A stretch of 64,000 bases of DNA from Lacticaseibacillus pantheris DSM 15945 = JCM 12539 = NBRC 106106 (lineage in GTDB: Bacteria; Bacillota; Bacilli; Lactobacillales; Lactobacillaceae), in assembly GCF_001311175.1 (NCBI RefSeq), contig NZ_BBAI01000004.1, positions 54,648 through 118,647 of the forward strand, in the 5' to 3' direction. The position numbers and the translations under genes are program-made. Below, in pieces: positions 31,578 to 41,257 of the stretch; position 1 is the stretch's first letter, and every line of letters begins with the position of its first letter. The notes beneath the pieces are model-generated. The model was not told where the DNA came from. It saw only the letters and a list, made by a program, of their open reading frames with translations, and searched no databases.

Positions 31578-31750
31578 TTTGGGACACCCTCCACAACGTT
31601 TTCAAGGTAAGTGTAACCTAGTGTGTTTGTTGATTCCACATTTTTGCTAGTGTACCGCCGCTTTGCGCGAGTTACCTCCGTAAACTGCATGGTACTAGGA
31701 CTAAAAGTGAATCAGAGGCACCAGGGATACGTCGTGCGGACAATGCGATA

Positions 31751-32467
31751 TCAAAACGCCACATAATACCGGTACCGTGAGCCCACATAGTAGTTAACAC
31801 TATACTCCACGTAGCCCGACGCCTTATCAGAAATTTTCCGCACGCGCTTGAGCAGCGGCTCGGGCTTAGTAATCCGCAACAGGCGCGTTAGCTCACTGTC
31901 CGGCTCGATGGCCTCAACGTACTCGGACTGGTCCGAAACGTGAATGCCAAAGTTGCTGAGGTATTCGTACAGCGAGCCCATGTAGGTCTCTTCCTTGAGG
32001 CTGTAACCGGCCCGAAATGGGGTGACCGTATCCGCAAGGGTAATGACCTCGTTGTCCGCACCACGGAGACGCAATAGGTGGAGGACGGGGGTGCCGATTT
32101 CGACGTGTAGGTGGCGCCGCACCGATTCATCGGCGGGAATCCTTTCGACCTTGACCCACATGGTGACAGGCTTGCGGCCCAGCTCCAGCATTTCGTTGGT
32201 GTAACTTTTGACAATCGTGAAGCTCGACTTACTGGCATTATCGTTGGTGGATTTAACAAAGGTGCCCTTGGCCCGTAACCGTTCCAAATAGCCGGCTTCG
32301 ACGAGGGAGCTTAAGGCGCGGCGTACCGTAATGCGGCTGACACCGTACGTTTGACCCAGTTGCTGTTCCGTGGGAATCCGCTTGCCGACGTCCCATTCGC
32401 CGCTCTCAATTTTAAAGCGTAGTTCATCTTCAATTTGCGAATATAGTGGTTGACCGTTATTAAGCAT
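31751..32467 (-). CDS. GntR/HutC-family (UTRA) transcriptional regulator
   Basis: This is an intact 238-residue GntR regulator. The wHTH is PLYSQIEDELRFKIESGEWD and IPTEQQLGQTYGVSRITVRRAL; the UTRA domain holds VLHLLRLRGADNEVITLADT and ends in YVEYSVNYYVGSRYRYYV. ATG 32467 after GGAGGC is chosen over the upstream ATG. It is divergent from the mannose-family PTS operon at 32652 and probably represses it through the palindrome at 32610-32629. Confidence 0.85.
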   Translation of the reverse strand: MLNNGQPLYSQIEDELRFKIESGEWDVGKRIPTEQQLGQTYGVSRITVRRALSSLVEAGYLERLRAKGTFVKSTNDNASKSSFTIVKSYTNEMLELGRKPVTMWVKVERIPADESVRRHLHVEIGTPVLHLLRLRGADNEVITLADTVTPFRAGYSLKEETYMGSLYEYLSNFGIHVSDQSEYVEAIEPDSELTRLLRITKPEPLLKRVRKISDKASGYVEYSVNYYVGSRYRYYVAF

Positions 32468-32567
32468 AGGCGTGCCTCCAGCTTCTTGGTTATATTGATA
32501 TGACAATTATAACTTTACGTATAACAAATACAAACGGAACATACCAAGACCGCTAAAAACATAACAT

Positions 32568-32581
32568 TGTAAGCCTTTACA
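32568..32581 (+). promoter_or_regulatory. cre-like catabolite-control site
   Basis: TGTAAGCCTTTACA matches the CcpA consensus TGWAANCGNTNWCA except for C at position 8. It overlaps the -35 box of the PTS operon promoter, so CcpA binding would repress it. Confidence 0.65.
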
Positions 32582-32604
32582 CGTGCGCCCCGTGTACCTA
32601 TACT
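32576..32604 (+). promoter_or_regulatory. Sigma-A promoter of the mannose-family PTS operon
   Basis: TTTACA (32576-32581), a 17-bp spacer and TATACT (32599-32604), 48 bases before the EIIB ATG. Confidence 0.7.
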
Positions 32605-32609
32605 GAGTT

Positions 32610-32629
32610 TTGTAATAATGTTATAACAA
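32610..32629. promoter_or_regulatory. Operator-like palindrome at the transcription start
   Basis: TTGTAATAATGTTATAACAA is a 20-bp near-palindrome (TTGTNATAA arms) just downstream of the -10 box. It is a likely target of the divergent GntR regulator. Confidence 0.55.
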
Positions 32630-32651
32630 TCTGACAGAGGAGATGTTCGGT

Positions 32652-33151
32652 ATGGCAATTGTATTTTTTTCGGGTAGATGAACGTATTATTCACGGACAA
32701 GTCATCACACGGTGGCTTTCGGAGGTGGACGCACAGGGAATCGTCGCAATTGATGATCAAGCCGCGAACGACCCCATCATTTCCAAGGTGCTGAAGGGAG
32801 CCGTGCCACATGGCCTTAAAGGCTTCGTCATGCCGGTGGAACGTGTGGCCAAACGCTGGGACGACATTGTTGGTAGCGACAAGAAGTACATGGTGGTAGC
32901 CAAGACGCCAGCGACGTACAAGCGGTTAATTGAGGCGGGTGTTGATATGAAGGCAGCCTTCCCCAAGATCAACGTGGGTCCGATGAGTGAAAAGGCCGAA
33001 GCCAAGAGCGTTGGTCCGGGTGCGAACGTCAGTGCTGACGACATGGATGCCTTTGAATTTCTCAGCAACCATGGCATGGAAATATACTTCCAGTTGGTTC
33101 CAGATTCCAAAAAAAACGAGTTGGGCAGAGGCACAGAAGGTATTTGGCTGA
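32652..33151 (+). CDS. PTS mannose/sorbose-family EIIB (two frameshifts)
   Basis: This is a cytoplasmic EIIB of about 166 residues. Repaired, it begins MAIVFFRVDERIIHGQVITRW, with the phosphorylated His in RIIHGQ, and ends SKKTSWAEAQKVFG. One extra T in 32664-32670 and one extra A in 33109-33116 break the frame; removing both gives a normal-length protein. ATG 32652 follows GAGGAG. It is the first gene of the operon EIIB-EIIC-EIID-EIIA-isomerases. Confidence 0.85.
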
Positions 33152-33173
33152 TTTTCCGTGAGGAGGGAACAGC

Positions 33174-33986
33174 ATGCTATTTATACAAGCGTTTCTTATT
33201 TCAGTTTTGTGTTACTTAGGGGCGTTAGGAACCCCGTGGCTATTCGGGTTAACTGGTGGTTGGTACACAATCTCCCGACCACTGGTGTCTGGGCTACTAA
33301 TCGGGATTATCTGTGGTGACGTGCAGCAGGGGATTATCATCGGGGCGGCTGTTCAGGCGGTATACATCGCCATGGTAACGCCTGGTGGCCAGATGCCTGC
33401 CGACCTGAACTACATTGCTTACCCAGCAATTGCGTTGGCGGTGCTGTCACACGCGTCGACTGGTGTGGCCGTAACGATGGCTACCACGATTGGGATTGTG
33501 GGTACGGTCATCTTCAACTTCTTTCAGGTGGCCAATTCGTACTGGAACCACCGGGCTGAAAAAGCAATCGAGGAGGGCAACGAGCGGTCATTCCACTTTA
33601 ACGCCATATGGGGTCCACAAATCTTCAGTTTCGTGCTCCGCTTTGTGCCGTCATTCCTGGTTATCTACTTTGGCTCTGGCTTTGCCAAGCAGATGTTGGC
33701 TGCAATGCCACAGTACCTGCTGGACGTGATGACCTTCCTTGGTGGCGCCTTACCGGCCTTGGGGATTGTGATGTTGCTGAACGTGGTCATCAAGAACAAC
33801 TACATGTGGGTGTTCTTCCTGTTCGGCTTTGTGGCGGTAGTGTTCATGAAGCTCAACATGATTGCACTCGCCATGGTGGCAGCTATGGTCGCGGTGATTT
33901 ACTTCTTTGCCATTTCTAGCAACGGCAAGTCGAACTCCAAAGATGACGGTCAGGACGGTAATGATGACGACGAGGAGGAATTCTGA
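33174..33986 (+). CDS. PTS mannose/sorbose-family EIIC
   Basis: This is a 270-residue membrane component. The motif IGAAVQAVYIAMVTPGGQMPADLN is the EIIC-Man signature. About seven hydrophobic segments are followed by a short acidic, charged C-terminal tail. ATG 33174 follows GAGGAGGG. It forms the membrane complex with EIID and shares one base with its start (ATG at 33986). Confidence 0.88.
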   Translation: MLFIQAFLISVLCYLGALGTPWLFGLTGGWYTISRPLVSGLLIGIICGDVQQGIIIGAAVQAVYIAMVTPGGQMPADLNYIAYPAIALAVLSHASTGVAVTMATTIGIVGTVIFNFFQVANSYWNHRAEKAIEEGNERSFHFNAIWGPQIFSFVLRFVPSFLVIYFGSGFAKQMLAAMPQYLLDVMTFLGGALPALGIVMLLNVVIKNNYMWVFFLFGFVAVVFMKLNMIALAMVAAMVAVIYFFAISSNGKSNSKDDGQDGNDDDEEEF

Positions 33987-34828
33987 TGACTCAAAACGAG
34001 AACAAATCACTTCTAGACAAAAAGACCCTCAACAAGTCCTACGTGCGGTGGATGATGTACAACCTGGCTTCCACTAGTTATGAATTTTTGGAGGCATTCG
34101 GGTTCGCCTACGCGATGGAGCCGGTGCTCAAGAAGTTATACGCCAAGGATCCTCAGGAATTCAAGGACGCGATGAAGCGGCACTCAGTCTTTTACAACAC
34201 CGAGCCGCAGTTGGGTGCTTTGGTAAACGGGATTACCGTTGGTTTGGAAGAGCAGCGCGCACAGGGCAACTCTGATATTGATGGCGACTTCATCAACTCC
34301 ATGAAGATTGGGTTGATGGGTCCCCTAGCCGGGATTGGTGACTCCATGATCCCGGAAATGCTGATTCCTATCCTGCTATCCATCGGTCTGGGATTGGCTA
34401 GTGGCGGGAGTGTGTTGGGCCCGTTGTTCTACATTGTGGCCTACAACCTCATTATGGTGTTGGGCTCACGGTTCTTGTTCTACAAAGGGTATTCGCTGGG
34501 TGCGAAGTCGGTCGACCTGTTCGTTGGTGAGACAGCGCAGAAGGTAACTGCCGCCATTACGGTTTTGGGCACGGTGGTGACTGGTGGTGTGGCGGCGTCT
34601 TACGTCAAGGTGCCACTACCAATCGTCATCAAGATGTCGCACTCCACTATTGATATCCAGAAAACTTTGGATGGCATCTTCCCTGCATTAATGCCGCTGT
34701 TGGTGGTCGTTGTATCCTGGTACTTCATGTCGAAGAAGCACGTTTCGCCATTACGCTTGATTCTAGCGTACTTTGTCCTCGCCTTTGTGGGTTACGGGAT
34801 TGCGTACGGCATCAAGGCAATGATGTAG
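33986..34828 (+). CDS. PTS mannose/sorbose-family EIID
   Basis: This is a 280-residue EIID. The N-terminal cytoplasmic part has the family start (KKTLNKSYVRWMM) and YAMEPVLKKLY; the central MGPLAGIGDSMIPEMLIPI loop is diagnostic. Hydrophobic helices fill the C-terminal half. Together with EIIC it forms the sugar-translocating unit. It is intact and follows EIIC directly. Confidence 0.88.
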   Translation: MTQNENKSLLDKKTLNKSYVRWMMYNLASTSYEFLEAFGFAYAMEPVLKKLYAKDPQEFKDAMKRHSVFYNTEPQLGALVNGITVGLEEQRAQGNSDIDGDFINSMKIGLMGPLAGIGDSMIPEMLIPILLSIGLGLASGGSVLGPLFYIVAYNLIMVLGSRFLFYKGYSLGAKSVDLFVGETAQKVTAAITVLGTVVTGGVAASYVKVPLPIVIKMSHSTIDIQKTLDGIFPALMPLLVVVVSWYFMSKKHVSPLRLILAYFVLAFVGYGIAYGIKAMM

Positions 34829-34841
34829 TTGGAGGTTAATT

Positions 34842-35240
34842 ATGCAATTACTCATGGTGAGTCATAAAGGCTTGGCGTCCGGAATGCTGAGTGCTGCCCA
34901 GTTCGTCGCGGGAGACGTTGTCAAAGCCGACGTCCTCGAAATGGACGACGCGGGGTTGGCCGATTACCAGATCCGCTTGGCGCGGGTGCTTGATTCCTAT
35001 TCACGGTCAGAGCCGGTCACGCTCTTGTCGGATATTCCGGCGGGCTCTGCTGGTAGTGCGGCCTATGCGGCTTTGCAAAGTGGTGGATTTAACGTCACCT
35101 ATGTGTCTGGCATTAACCTGGCGTTTCTGCTGGAGTTTGTGCTGACTGGAGACTTGGAGCAGGCGGTACAGGCCGGGAAGCAGGCTTTGGCTATCGTTAG
35201 TGATACCGGTAATGATGGCGCGGACGACGAAGATTTTTAG
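34842..35240 (+). CDS. PTS mannose-family EIIA
   Basis: This is a 132-residue EIIA-Man domain protein. The phosphorylated His is in LLMVSHKGLASG (residue 8). The central PVTLLSDIPAGSAGSAAYA corresponds to the conserved D-x-x-GGSP loop in altered form. The C-terminal acidic tail resembles that of the paralogue at 41258. ATG 34842 follows GGAGG. It receives phosphate from HPr and passes it to EIIB. Confidence 0.83.
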   Translation: MQLLMVSHKGLASGMLSAAQFVAGDVVKADVLEMDDAGLADYQIRLARVLDSYSRSEPVTLLSDIPAGSAGSAAYAALQSGGFNVTYVSGINLAFLLEFVLTGDLEQAVQAGKQALAIVSDTGNDGADDEDF

Positions 35241-35268
35241 GCGGAACAATGATTTGAGGGTGAAACGG

Positions 35269-36996
35269 ATGAAGTATAATTTAAGGCCAGAAACCAAGGT
35301 GGCCGGGCAAACGGTTGGTATTCAGGGTGCTGAAAATATTGTGACCACGCTGCGTCAACGGATTGCCAAAGTGGATGCTCGTGACGTAACGGTGGTGCTG
35401 GAGTTTTATCCTGGCGTCAACCGGCACGAAGTTGAGGACACCATTATTAGTCAGTTGGGCGCGGATAACATGGTTTATGCTGATGATTACGCTTTGCCAG
35501 CAGAGCGGGTCAACGCTAAGATTGCTGATTCCATCACGGATGACCGGGTGTTGGGCCGCATGACGCAATACAGGATGCACGAATTCTTCCCGAACTTGGA
35601 CGGTGACCGTGCCGCAATTGGTGCCCAGCACGGACTGACAGTGGTGTACGGTACTGGTGCTAGCTTATTGGCACCACGGCACGACCTGCTAGTGTACTTT
35701 GATTTGACGCGGTGGGAGGTTCAGCTCCGCTACCGTGCGGGCTTGAGCAACTGGCGGCAAGATAATGCTGACGAGGACGCACTGCGTAAGTTCAAGCGGG
35801 GATACTTCTTCGAATGGCGCATTGCTGACCGGTTGAAGAAGCAACTACTACCGCACGTTGATTATCTGGTCGATTCGAACGTGGTTCACGAACCCAAAAT
35901 GATTGATGGGCCGAGCCTCGTGGCTGGTCTGGAGCAGTTAACCGCCCAGCCTTACCGCACCGTACCCTACTTTGATGAGAGCGTATGGGGCGGGCAGTGG
36001 ATGAAGGAACACTTTGACCTGCCAGACGACGTACCCAATTACGGCTGGGCATTTGACGGGGTACCGGAGGAGAATAGCATCATCCTGCGTTATGGCGATG
36101 TGCCTATCGAGGTGCCGGCGACGGATTTACTACTGAACGATCCGGAACCCATCCTGGGTGCAAAGGTGTATGCGCGTTTTGGGGCGGAGTTCCCCATCCG
36201 CTTTGATTATCTCGATACCGTTGGTGGTGGCAATCTGAGTCTACAGGTGCACCCGCTCACGCAGTACATCAAGGATCGGTACGGCATGAATTACACCCAG
36301 GATGAGAGTTACTATATTCTGCACGCTGAAGAGGGTGCATCCGTATACCTGGGCAACAAGCCCAACGTGGACAAAGCAGCGCTGGCCGAAGTTCTCCGTG
36401 CGGCGGAGCGAGGCGACGAGCAGTTTCCCGACGATAAGTACATCAATAAGTTTCCCGCTAAGACGGGTGACCACTTTCTGATTCCCGCCGGCACGGTGCA
36501 CTGCGGCGGTGGTAACACGGTCATTCTGGAAATTAGTGCGACACCGTACATCTTTACCTTCAAGATGTGGGACTGGGGGCGGATTGGACTGGATGGTAAG
36601 CCGCGGCCACTCCACGTTGAGGAGGGGCTGGACAATATTCGGCTTGAACGTGACACGCAGTGGGTGCAGGACAACCTGATTAATCAGTTCGTACCGGTGG
36701 GTCATAACCAGTACGAACGGGTGGATAAGACTGGTCTGGCGACGGACACGGAGTTTATTGAGACGTATCGACACGAAATCAATACGGTGGCGCACCTGAG
36801 TAATCACCATAGCGTCAACATGTTGAATATGGTTGATGGGCAGGAGGCCAAAGTGGTTAGTCAGGACGGCTCGTTTGATGATTTTACCGTGCACTTTGGC
36901 GAGACGTTCATCGTGCCGGCCAGCGTCAACGAGTATGAGATTCGCAATATGTATCCAGAACGACCAATCAAGGTCATTCAGGCATTCGTCAAGTGA
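35269..36996 (+). CDS. Class I mannose-6-phosphate isomerase-like protein with N-terminal extension
   Basis: This is a 575-residue protein, about 250 residues longer than a standard ManA-type isomerase. The C-terminal half carries the cupin metal-binding motifs: NLSLQVHP (two metal ligands in the Q-x-H pattern), GDHFLIPAGTVHCGG, and TFKMWDWGRIGLDGKPRPLH. The N-terminal 200 residues look like a kinase-type alpha/beta domain with a degenerate nucleotide loop (VVYGTGASLLAP). The enzyme probably interconverts an imported sugar 6-phosphate and fructose-6-phosphate. ATG 35269 is preferred over the upstream in-frame start inside the EIIA gene. Two more isomerase-like cupin genes follow. Confidence 0.78.
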   Translation: MKYNLRPETKVAGQTVGIQGAENIVTTLRQRIAKVDARDVTVVLEFYPGVNRHEVEDTIISQLGADNMVYADDYALPAERVNAKIADSITDDRVLGRMTQYRMHEFFPNLDGDRAAIGAQHGLTVVYGTGASLLAPRHDLLVYFDLTRWEVQLRYRAGLSNWRQDNADEDALRKFKRGYFFEWRIADRLKKQLLPHVDYLVDSNVVHEPKMIDGPSLVAGLEQLTAQPYRTVPYFDESVWGGQWMKEHFDLPDDVPNYGWAFDGVPEENSIILRYGDVPIEVPATDLLLNDPEPILGAKVYARFGAEFPIRFDYLDTVGGGNLSLQVHPLTQYIKDRYGMNYTQDESYYILHAEEGASVYLGNKPNVDKAALAEVLRAAERGDEQFPDDKYINKFPAKTGDHFLIPAGTVHCGGGNTVILEISATPYIFTFKMWDWGRIGLDGKPRPLHVEEGLDNIRLERDTQWVQDNLINQFVPVGHNQYERVDKTGLATDTEFIETYRHEINTVAHLSNHHSVNMLNMVDGQEAKVVSQDGSFDDFTVHFGETFIVPASVNEYEIRNMYPERPIKVIQAFVK

Positions 36997-37009
36997 AGGA
37001 CGTGTTAAT

Positions 37010-37786
37010 GTGTTTAATCCGGGATTTCCAGTCAGTGTGAACCACCAGTTAATGACGTTTGAGTACGGGCCAGGCGTCTTTGGTCCCCAAGTGGAACAAC
37101 GGCACCTGGACGATATTCGGCCGAGTCTGCTGGATCCGCATGCCCAGGGCCCTGATGTGGTGTACTCAATTGCAATGGATATCGGCCTGGATGCAGACCG
37201 TGCGGACCTTGAGCAACGGATGCTCCTGTTTGGTGCGGTCACTTATGCGGCGGGTAGAATCGGGCGTGAACCCGTGCGCAGTCAGGGCCATATCCACGCC
37301 ATCTCGCCGTCATGTAATTACTCGACGGCCGAGGTTTACGAGGTGTGGTCGGGTAAGTGTATTGTGTTAATGCAGGAAACGGCGCAGGACATTCCGGGGC
37401 GTGTGTACGCCGTCACGGCTAACCCGGGGGAAGTGCTGATTGTCCCGCCTGGGTGGGCGCACGCGACCATTAATGGTGATCCTGATACCCCGCTGTCCTT
37501 TGGTGCTTGGTGTATTCGTGATTATGGCTTTGAATATGCCGATGTACGGGCACACCACGGCTTGGCGTTTTATCCTATTTTAGATGATGGTGGTGCTATC
37601 AGCTGGCAACATAACGACAATTATGATGATGTCCAGCTCATTGAAAAGCGGCCACAGGACTATCACGCGTTGGGGATGGTCGCGGGCACTCCGATTTATC
37701 AGCAGTACCGTGAGAACCACGACCAGTTCAACTTTGTCACCCGGCCGCAAGAATACATGGATGTGTGGCGGAATTATGAACCATAA
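37010..37786 (+). CDS. Cupin-type phosphoglucose isomerase-like protein (1)
   Basis: This is a 258-residue cupin related to archaeal-type glucose-6-phosphate isomerase. Metal-binding residues are visible in RSQGHIHAIS, the Glu in STAEVYEVWSGKCIVLMQ, and the His in EVLIVPPGWAHATIN. The GTG start at 37010 follows GAAGGA; the ATG two bases upstream is out of frame. It is followed 14 bases later by a second, shorter paralogue. Together with the long isomerase it suggests a sugar with an unusual phosphate or epimer state. Confidence 0.75.
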   Translation: MFNPGFPVSVNHQLMTFEYGPGVFGPQVEQRHLDDIRPSLLDPHAQGPDVVYSIAMDIGLDADRADLEQRMLLFGAVTYAAGRIGREPVRSQGHIHAISPSCNYSTAEVYEVWSGKCIVLMQETAQDIPGRVYAVTANPGEVLIVPPGWAHATINGDPDTPLSFGAWCIRDYGFEYADVRAHHGLAFYPILDDGGAISWQHNDNYDDVQLIEKRPQDYHALGMVAGTPIYQQYRENHDQFNFVTRPQEYMDVWRNYEP

Positions 37787-37800
37787 AAGGGGAAAAGTTC

Positions 37801-38337
37801 ATGGATACTAGACTGAATACGGATGGTGATTTAGTGGGTGACGTGACTACTGGCGAGACTCACAAAGGTGCGTTGCGCGACCTGATGTTGGCCCCCGAAT
37901 CATTTCGTGACGGTGAACAGGATGACATTGCCTACTGGGTGGAGTCTGACCACAACGGTGTTGAGCAGGGCCAAAGTGGCGGGCTGTTCTTTGGGGTATC
38001 ACACTTGCATGCGGGAACGGTGGGGGATGAGTTTATCTTTACCCGCGGACACTACCACGAGGCCCGCGATACGGGCGAATACTACTGGGGATTAGCCGGT
38101 GACGGGCTACTACTGTTGCATTTTGACGACGGTAACGAAAAGTTGTTACCCATTGGCCCTGGCATTGTGCGCTACATTCCCGGCAATGTTGCCCACCGAT
38201 TGATTAATATTGGTGATGACACTTTAAGTGTGGGTGCCGTTTGGCAGGCCGTTTCCGGGCATGACTACCGCGGTGCACTCGTGTTTAAGAGCCACGTGAT
38301 GAAGACTGGTGAGGGGTATCGGGTGATTAACAAGTAG
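37801..38337 (+). CDS. Cupin-type phosphoglucose isomerase (2)
   Basis: This is a 178-residue cupin, close to the usual length of the archaeal-type GPI family. The motif TRGHYHEARDTGEYYWGLAG carries two His and the Glu metal ligands, and GIVRYIPGNVAHRLINIGDD the last His. It has ATG 37801 after AAAAGGGGAAAAG. It is the last gene of the mannose-family PTS operon and is followed by a hairpin. It probably converts glucose-6-phosphate or an analogue to fructose-6-phosphate. Confidence 0.8.
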   Translation: MDTRLNTDGDLVGDVTTGETHKGALRDLMLAPESFRDGEQDDIAYWVESDHNGVEQGQSGGLFFGVSHLHAGTVGDEFIFTRGHYHEARDTGEYYWGLAGDGLLLLHFDDGNEKLLPIGPGIVRYIPGNVAHRLINIGDDTLSVGAVWQAVSGHDYRGALVFKSHVMKTGEGYRVINK

Positions 38338-38367
38338 ATATTTGATGTTAATTCAATAGGTATCCCT

Positions 38368-38400
38368 AGCCCTCTGGCATTAGCTGGAGGGCTTATTTTG
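38368..38400 (+). terminator. Intrinsic terminator of the PTS-isomerase operon
   Basis: AGCCCTC pairs with GAGGGCT (stem of 7 bp), followed by TATTTTG. It ends the operon that starts at 32652. Confidence 0.75.
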
Positions 38401-38446
38401 ACTTTCATTGGGATGGGTTAGAATGATTTGAATATATAATTGATTA

Positions 38447-40978
38447 CTATTTCAGAACAAAGTCCTTAATTAGTTCGTAAAGCAAAGCAATCTCATAGTC
38501 TTGCACCTGGATATTGAATTTCTGTTCAATTGGCTGAAAGATGCCACTAGATATAGCGAAGAATTCTTGTTCCTGCTTTGTTAACGTCGCTCGGCTAATT
38601 GAGTTATTGCTCGGCCTACTGGTCATCATACGTTCAATCATTAAGGATAGGTGCATGTACAAGTTGAGTTTGATTCTAGAACTGAATTTGACGCTGTAAA
38701 AGTCTTCGTAGTGGTCAACAATGCGCTGACTTTCTTGAATAACAATATCAGGATTCAGTATTTGAAGACGACCACGAATACCTTCAATTGACAGAAAGCG
38801 TACTAGACGATCCACTAGCTCGTTTATGGAATGCGTGCTTTCACCGCAATTGCGAAGAATAGTTTGGATTTTTAAAGCGGCGGATTTATCGAAGATATTG
38901 TACACATTCATTATTTCGATACCAATATCGCTGGCGACATCAGTGGTTGTCATAATTAATTGGGTATTGGAAAAAAAACTTTTGATCATGATTGGTGAGC
39001 AGAGTATTTAGTTCTTTGTAATCAACTGTAATCACTTCAATATCAGACGAAAGTGTTGTGTTAATTAACTTTTTAATCTCCTCAGAAAGACCTACGCCTG
39101 ACATGCAGGAGACAATAATATTCTTCTTGTTTGATAGACCTTCAAAATATTGTGTTTCCGTTGTTTCTCCATAATGTTCACTTGCTTCAGCAATAGATTG
39201 GAATTCATCGTTACGTTGGATTCGCAGACCAATATCTAAGGCCATTGCCGTTGTCACGTTGTTCACTACTAGTAATTCTTGATCTGAAACGGACTTAATC
39301 TCCCTAAACATTTGTCGTAAAGAACCCATGTCAAATAAAACAATGTTGCCTTTAGCCGATGGGCTTTGGTTAGATAGATATTCACTAACATGACTACTAA
39401 TTTGATCAATTGTTACATCAATCGGCATATCAAATGCTCGAATACGTAATTACCACACAATGAATTTGCTACCTGCTGAATACTTGACGCAGTATTTTCG
39501 CCGTGCGAAAGCAAAATTGCATTATACTTTACAGACTCAATTGAGCTTGCACAGTTGGTCATTATCATGAAAAAAAGGTAAGTAACAGTATGGATTTTGT
39601 TCTTGTTGTTCATTTAAATTGTTTAAAAGCTGTGTGAAAAGATAGTAACTTCTTGGATAGCGATGCTTAATGGCCTTTTGCATTTGCCTAGCTGACTGAG
39701 TATCGGTCAGGTTATCCCGGCAAATCCCAGCAAAGACGAATCCCAGTGCTACGTTTTCCCAGAAGGTCTCGTCTCTAGGAAATTTAATTCCATAGTTGTG
39801 ACTAATACATTTTGTAATTGTCTTTTGCACAGTTTGTGCAACCGAAAATAGAATCTTGTCATTCGATATAGTATCGATTTGGTTAAGCACTTTACTAAGA
39901 ATAAATTGTTGTTCGGTTATTGACTCGCCATTGGTTAGCGAATCATTAAGCTTTTTTTAGCATGGAATCGGTCGTTGGACCAAGCTGCAGCGCGCTTGTT
40001 ACTAACGATTTGATTCCTATTCGTAAATTTTGTTGATGCGGGGTCACCAAAATTGCGGCATCAGACGATGATCCTAACAATAAGTGTGTGTGATCTGGAG
40101 CCTTTGCATATGCATCAGCACAGAGTAACTGTACACGGTTGTTTAGTGCCGTAATGTTGTTGATGTGCTCAAAATTAGCTAAATTGATTAATTCACTTGG
40201 TGTAATCTGAATATCCGTATTAAGTTGGTCAGACTGTTGTTGAAGATAAAATGCAGCGAACTCAACGCGTTCGTTGAGCGGAAGACTACTGAATGAATTA
40301 AGCTTTAGTTGGACCGCCGCGCTTTTGAACCAAACACGAGCGGTCTCGAAAATATCATCAGTACCCGAATAGATATAGCGGAAGCTCTCGCTCTGCTGCT
40401 GGCTAGTGTGTGTAAAAAGGTAGTGTTGATCCGATGTGCTTAGCATCTGAATGTTTTTAACGTATATGTAAACCGCCTCGGTCGCGATATCTGAAGCTGT
40501 AGTAGTGTTCACACTTTGCAACTTCTTTTTTTAGTGTACCCACCTGATCCTTATAGTTTGCGCAGTCGATAAGTTTGAACACAGCGTTTGTGGATAATAC
40601 ATTTCGACGAATAGATTCGTGGTAGATTGCCTGCGCAAATGGCAGCTTGCCGCTTCCCGATGGTCCGGTAATAAAGATTGGCAGACCGTGTCTGGGATAA
40701 ACGATGGCTTCAATGGCTAGCTGGATGTTAGTGCTCAAACTGCCATTACTTCCGATTAGGTCGTCAAATGCTGAATGTTCTCGCTTAATTTGCCAGTAAA
40801 CTGGACGACTACCAGTTTTGATCAGTTTGCCTGTCTTATGCAGTTTGGACAAATAATTACTGGTTACACCACGAGTCAGGCCGACTGCCTCGGCTGCCTG
40901 CGTGGTCGTAATTCGCTCAGTTGGAAATTGTTCCAAAAGCTGACCATAAATTCTGTCTATTGCGTTCAAGAAAGTCAC
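38447..40978 (-). CDS. LevR-like PTS regulator with degenerate AAA+ domain (five frameshifts)
   Basis: Repaired, this is one regulator of about 843 residues. Order: N-terminal wHTH (ITTTQAAEAVGLTRGVTSNYLSKL), AAA+ domain with Walker A (ITGPSGSGKLPFA), PRD1, EIIA-Man domain (NAILLSHGENTASS, His phosphorylation site), GatB-like EIIB domain (IIVSCMSGVGLSEEI), and PRD2 (MHLSLMIERMM). The AAA+ part is unusual: where LevR has GAFTGA and a Walker B with D-E, this reads VGTLKKKLQS and AVYIYVKNIQML, so sigma-54 activation looks doubtful. Extra bases lie in A/T runs 40524-40530, 39952-39958, 39570-39576 and 38971-38978; one base is missing near 39449. It is divergent from the PTS operon at 41258, which it most likely controls. 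Confidence 0.8.
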
Positions 40979-41056
40979 CTCGTTTTAATCACTATTTACG
41001 TAATTTAAGCACAACAACTTCGTGACTTTTAATGCTTCTGTGCTTAACATAATCAT

Positions 41057-41070
41057 TGTAAGCGCTAGCC
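41057..41070 (+). promoter_or_regulatory. cre-like catabolite-control site
   Basis: TGTAAGCGCTAGCC matches the CcpA consensus TGWAANCGNTNWCA at all but two of the last three positions. It lies between the LevR-like gene and the PTS operon. No clear -24/-12 sigma-54 promoter was found in this gap; TTGGCGTTGAAATTATA (from 41101) is only a poor match. Confidence 0.55.
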
Positions 41071-41257
41071 TTTATGACGTCCAGCAGAATATACAAAGCG
41101 GTTGGCGTTGAAATTATAGGAAGGAGGGTAGTTTACACGGCTGAGCAGACGCGTTGATGATATAACGAAAATGGATTGAACTAAGGTGTGATTTGGTTGA
41201 CTGTCGTCTCTCACGGCGAATCCATATTTCAAAACTTTTAATAAAGGGATGATTTAG

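Noticed and set aside
41101..41117. Sigma-54 (-24/-12) promoter before the second mannose-type PTS operon
   Set aside because: TTGGC is present but the expected TTGC element at the right spacing is not.
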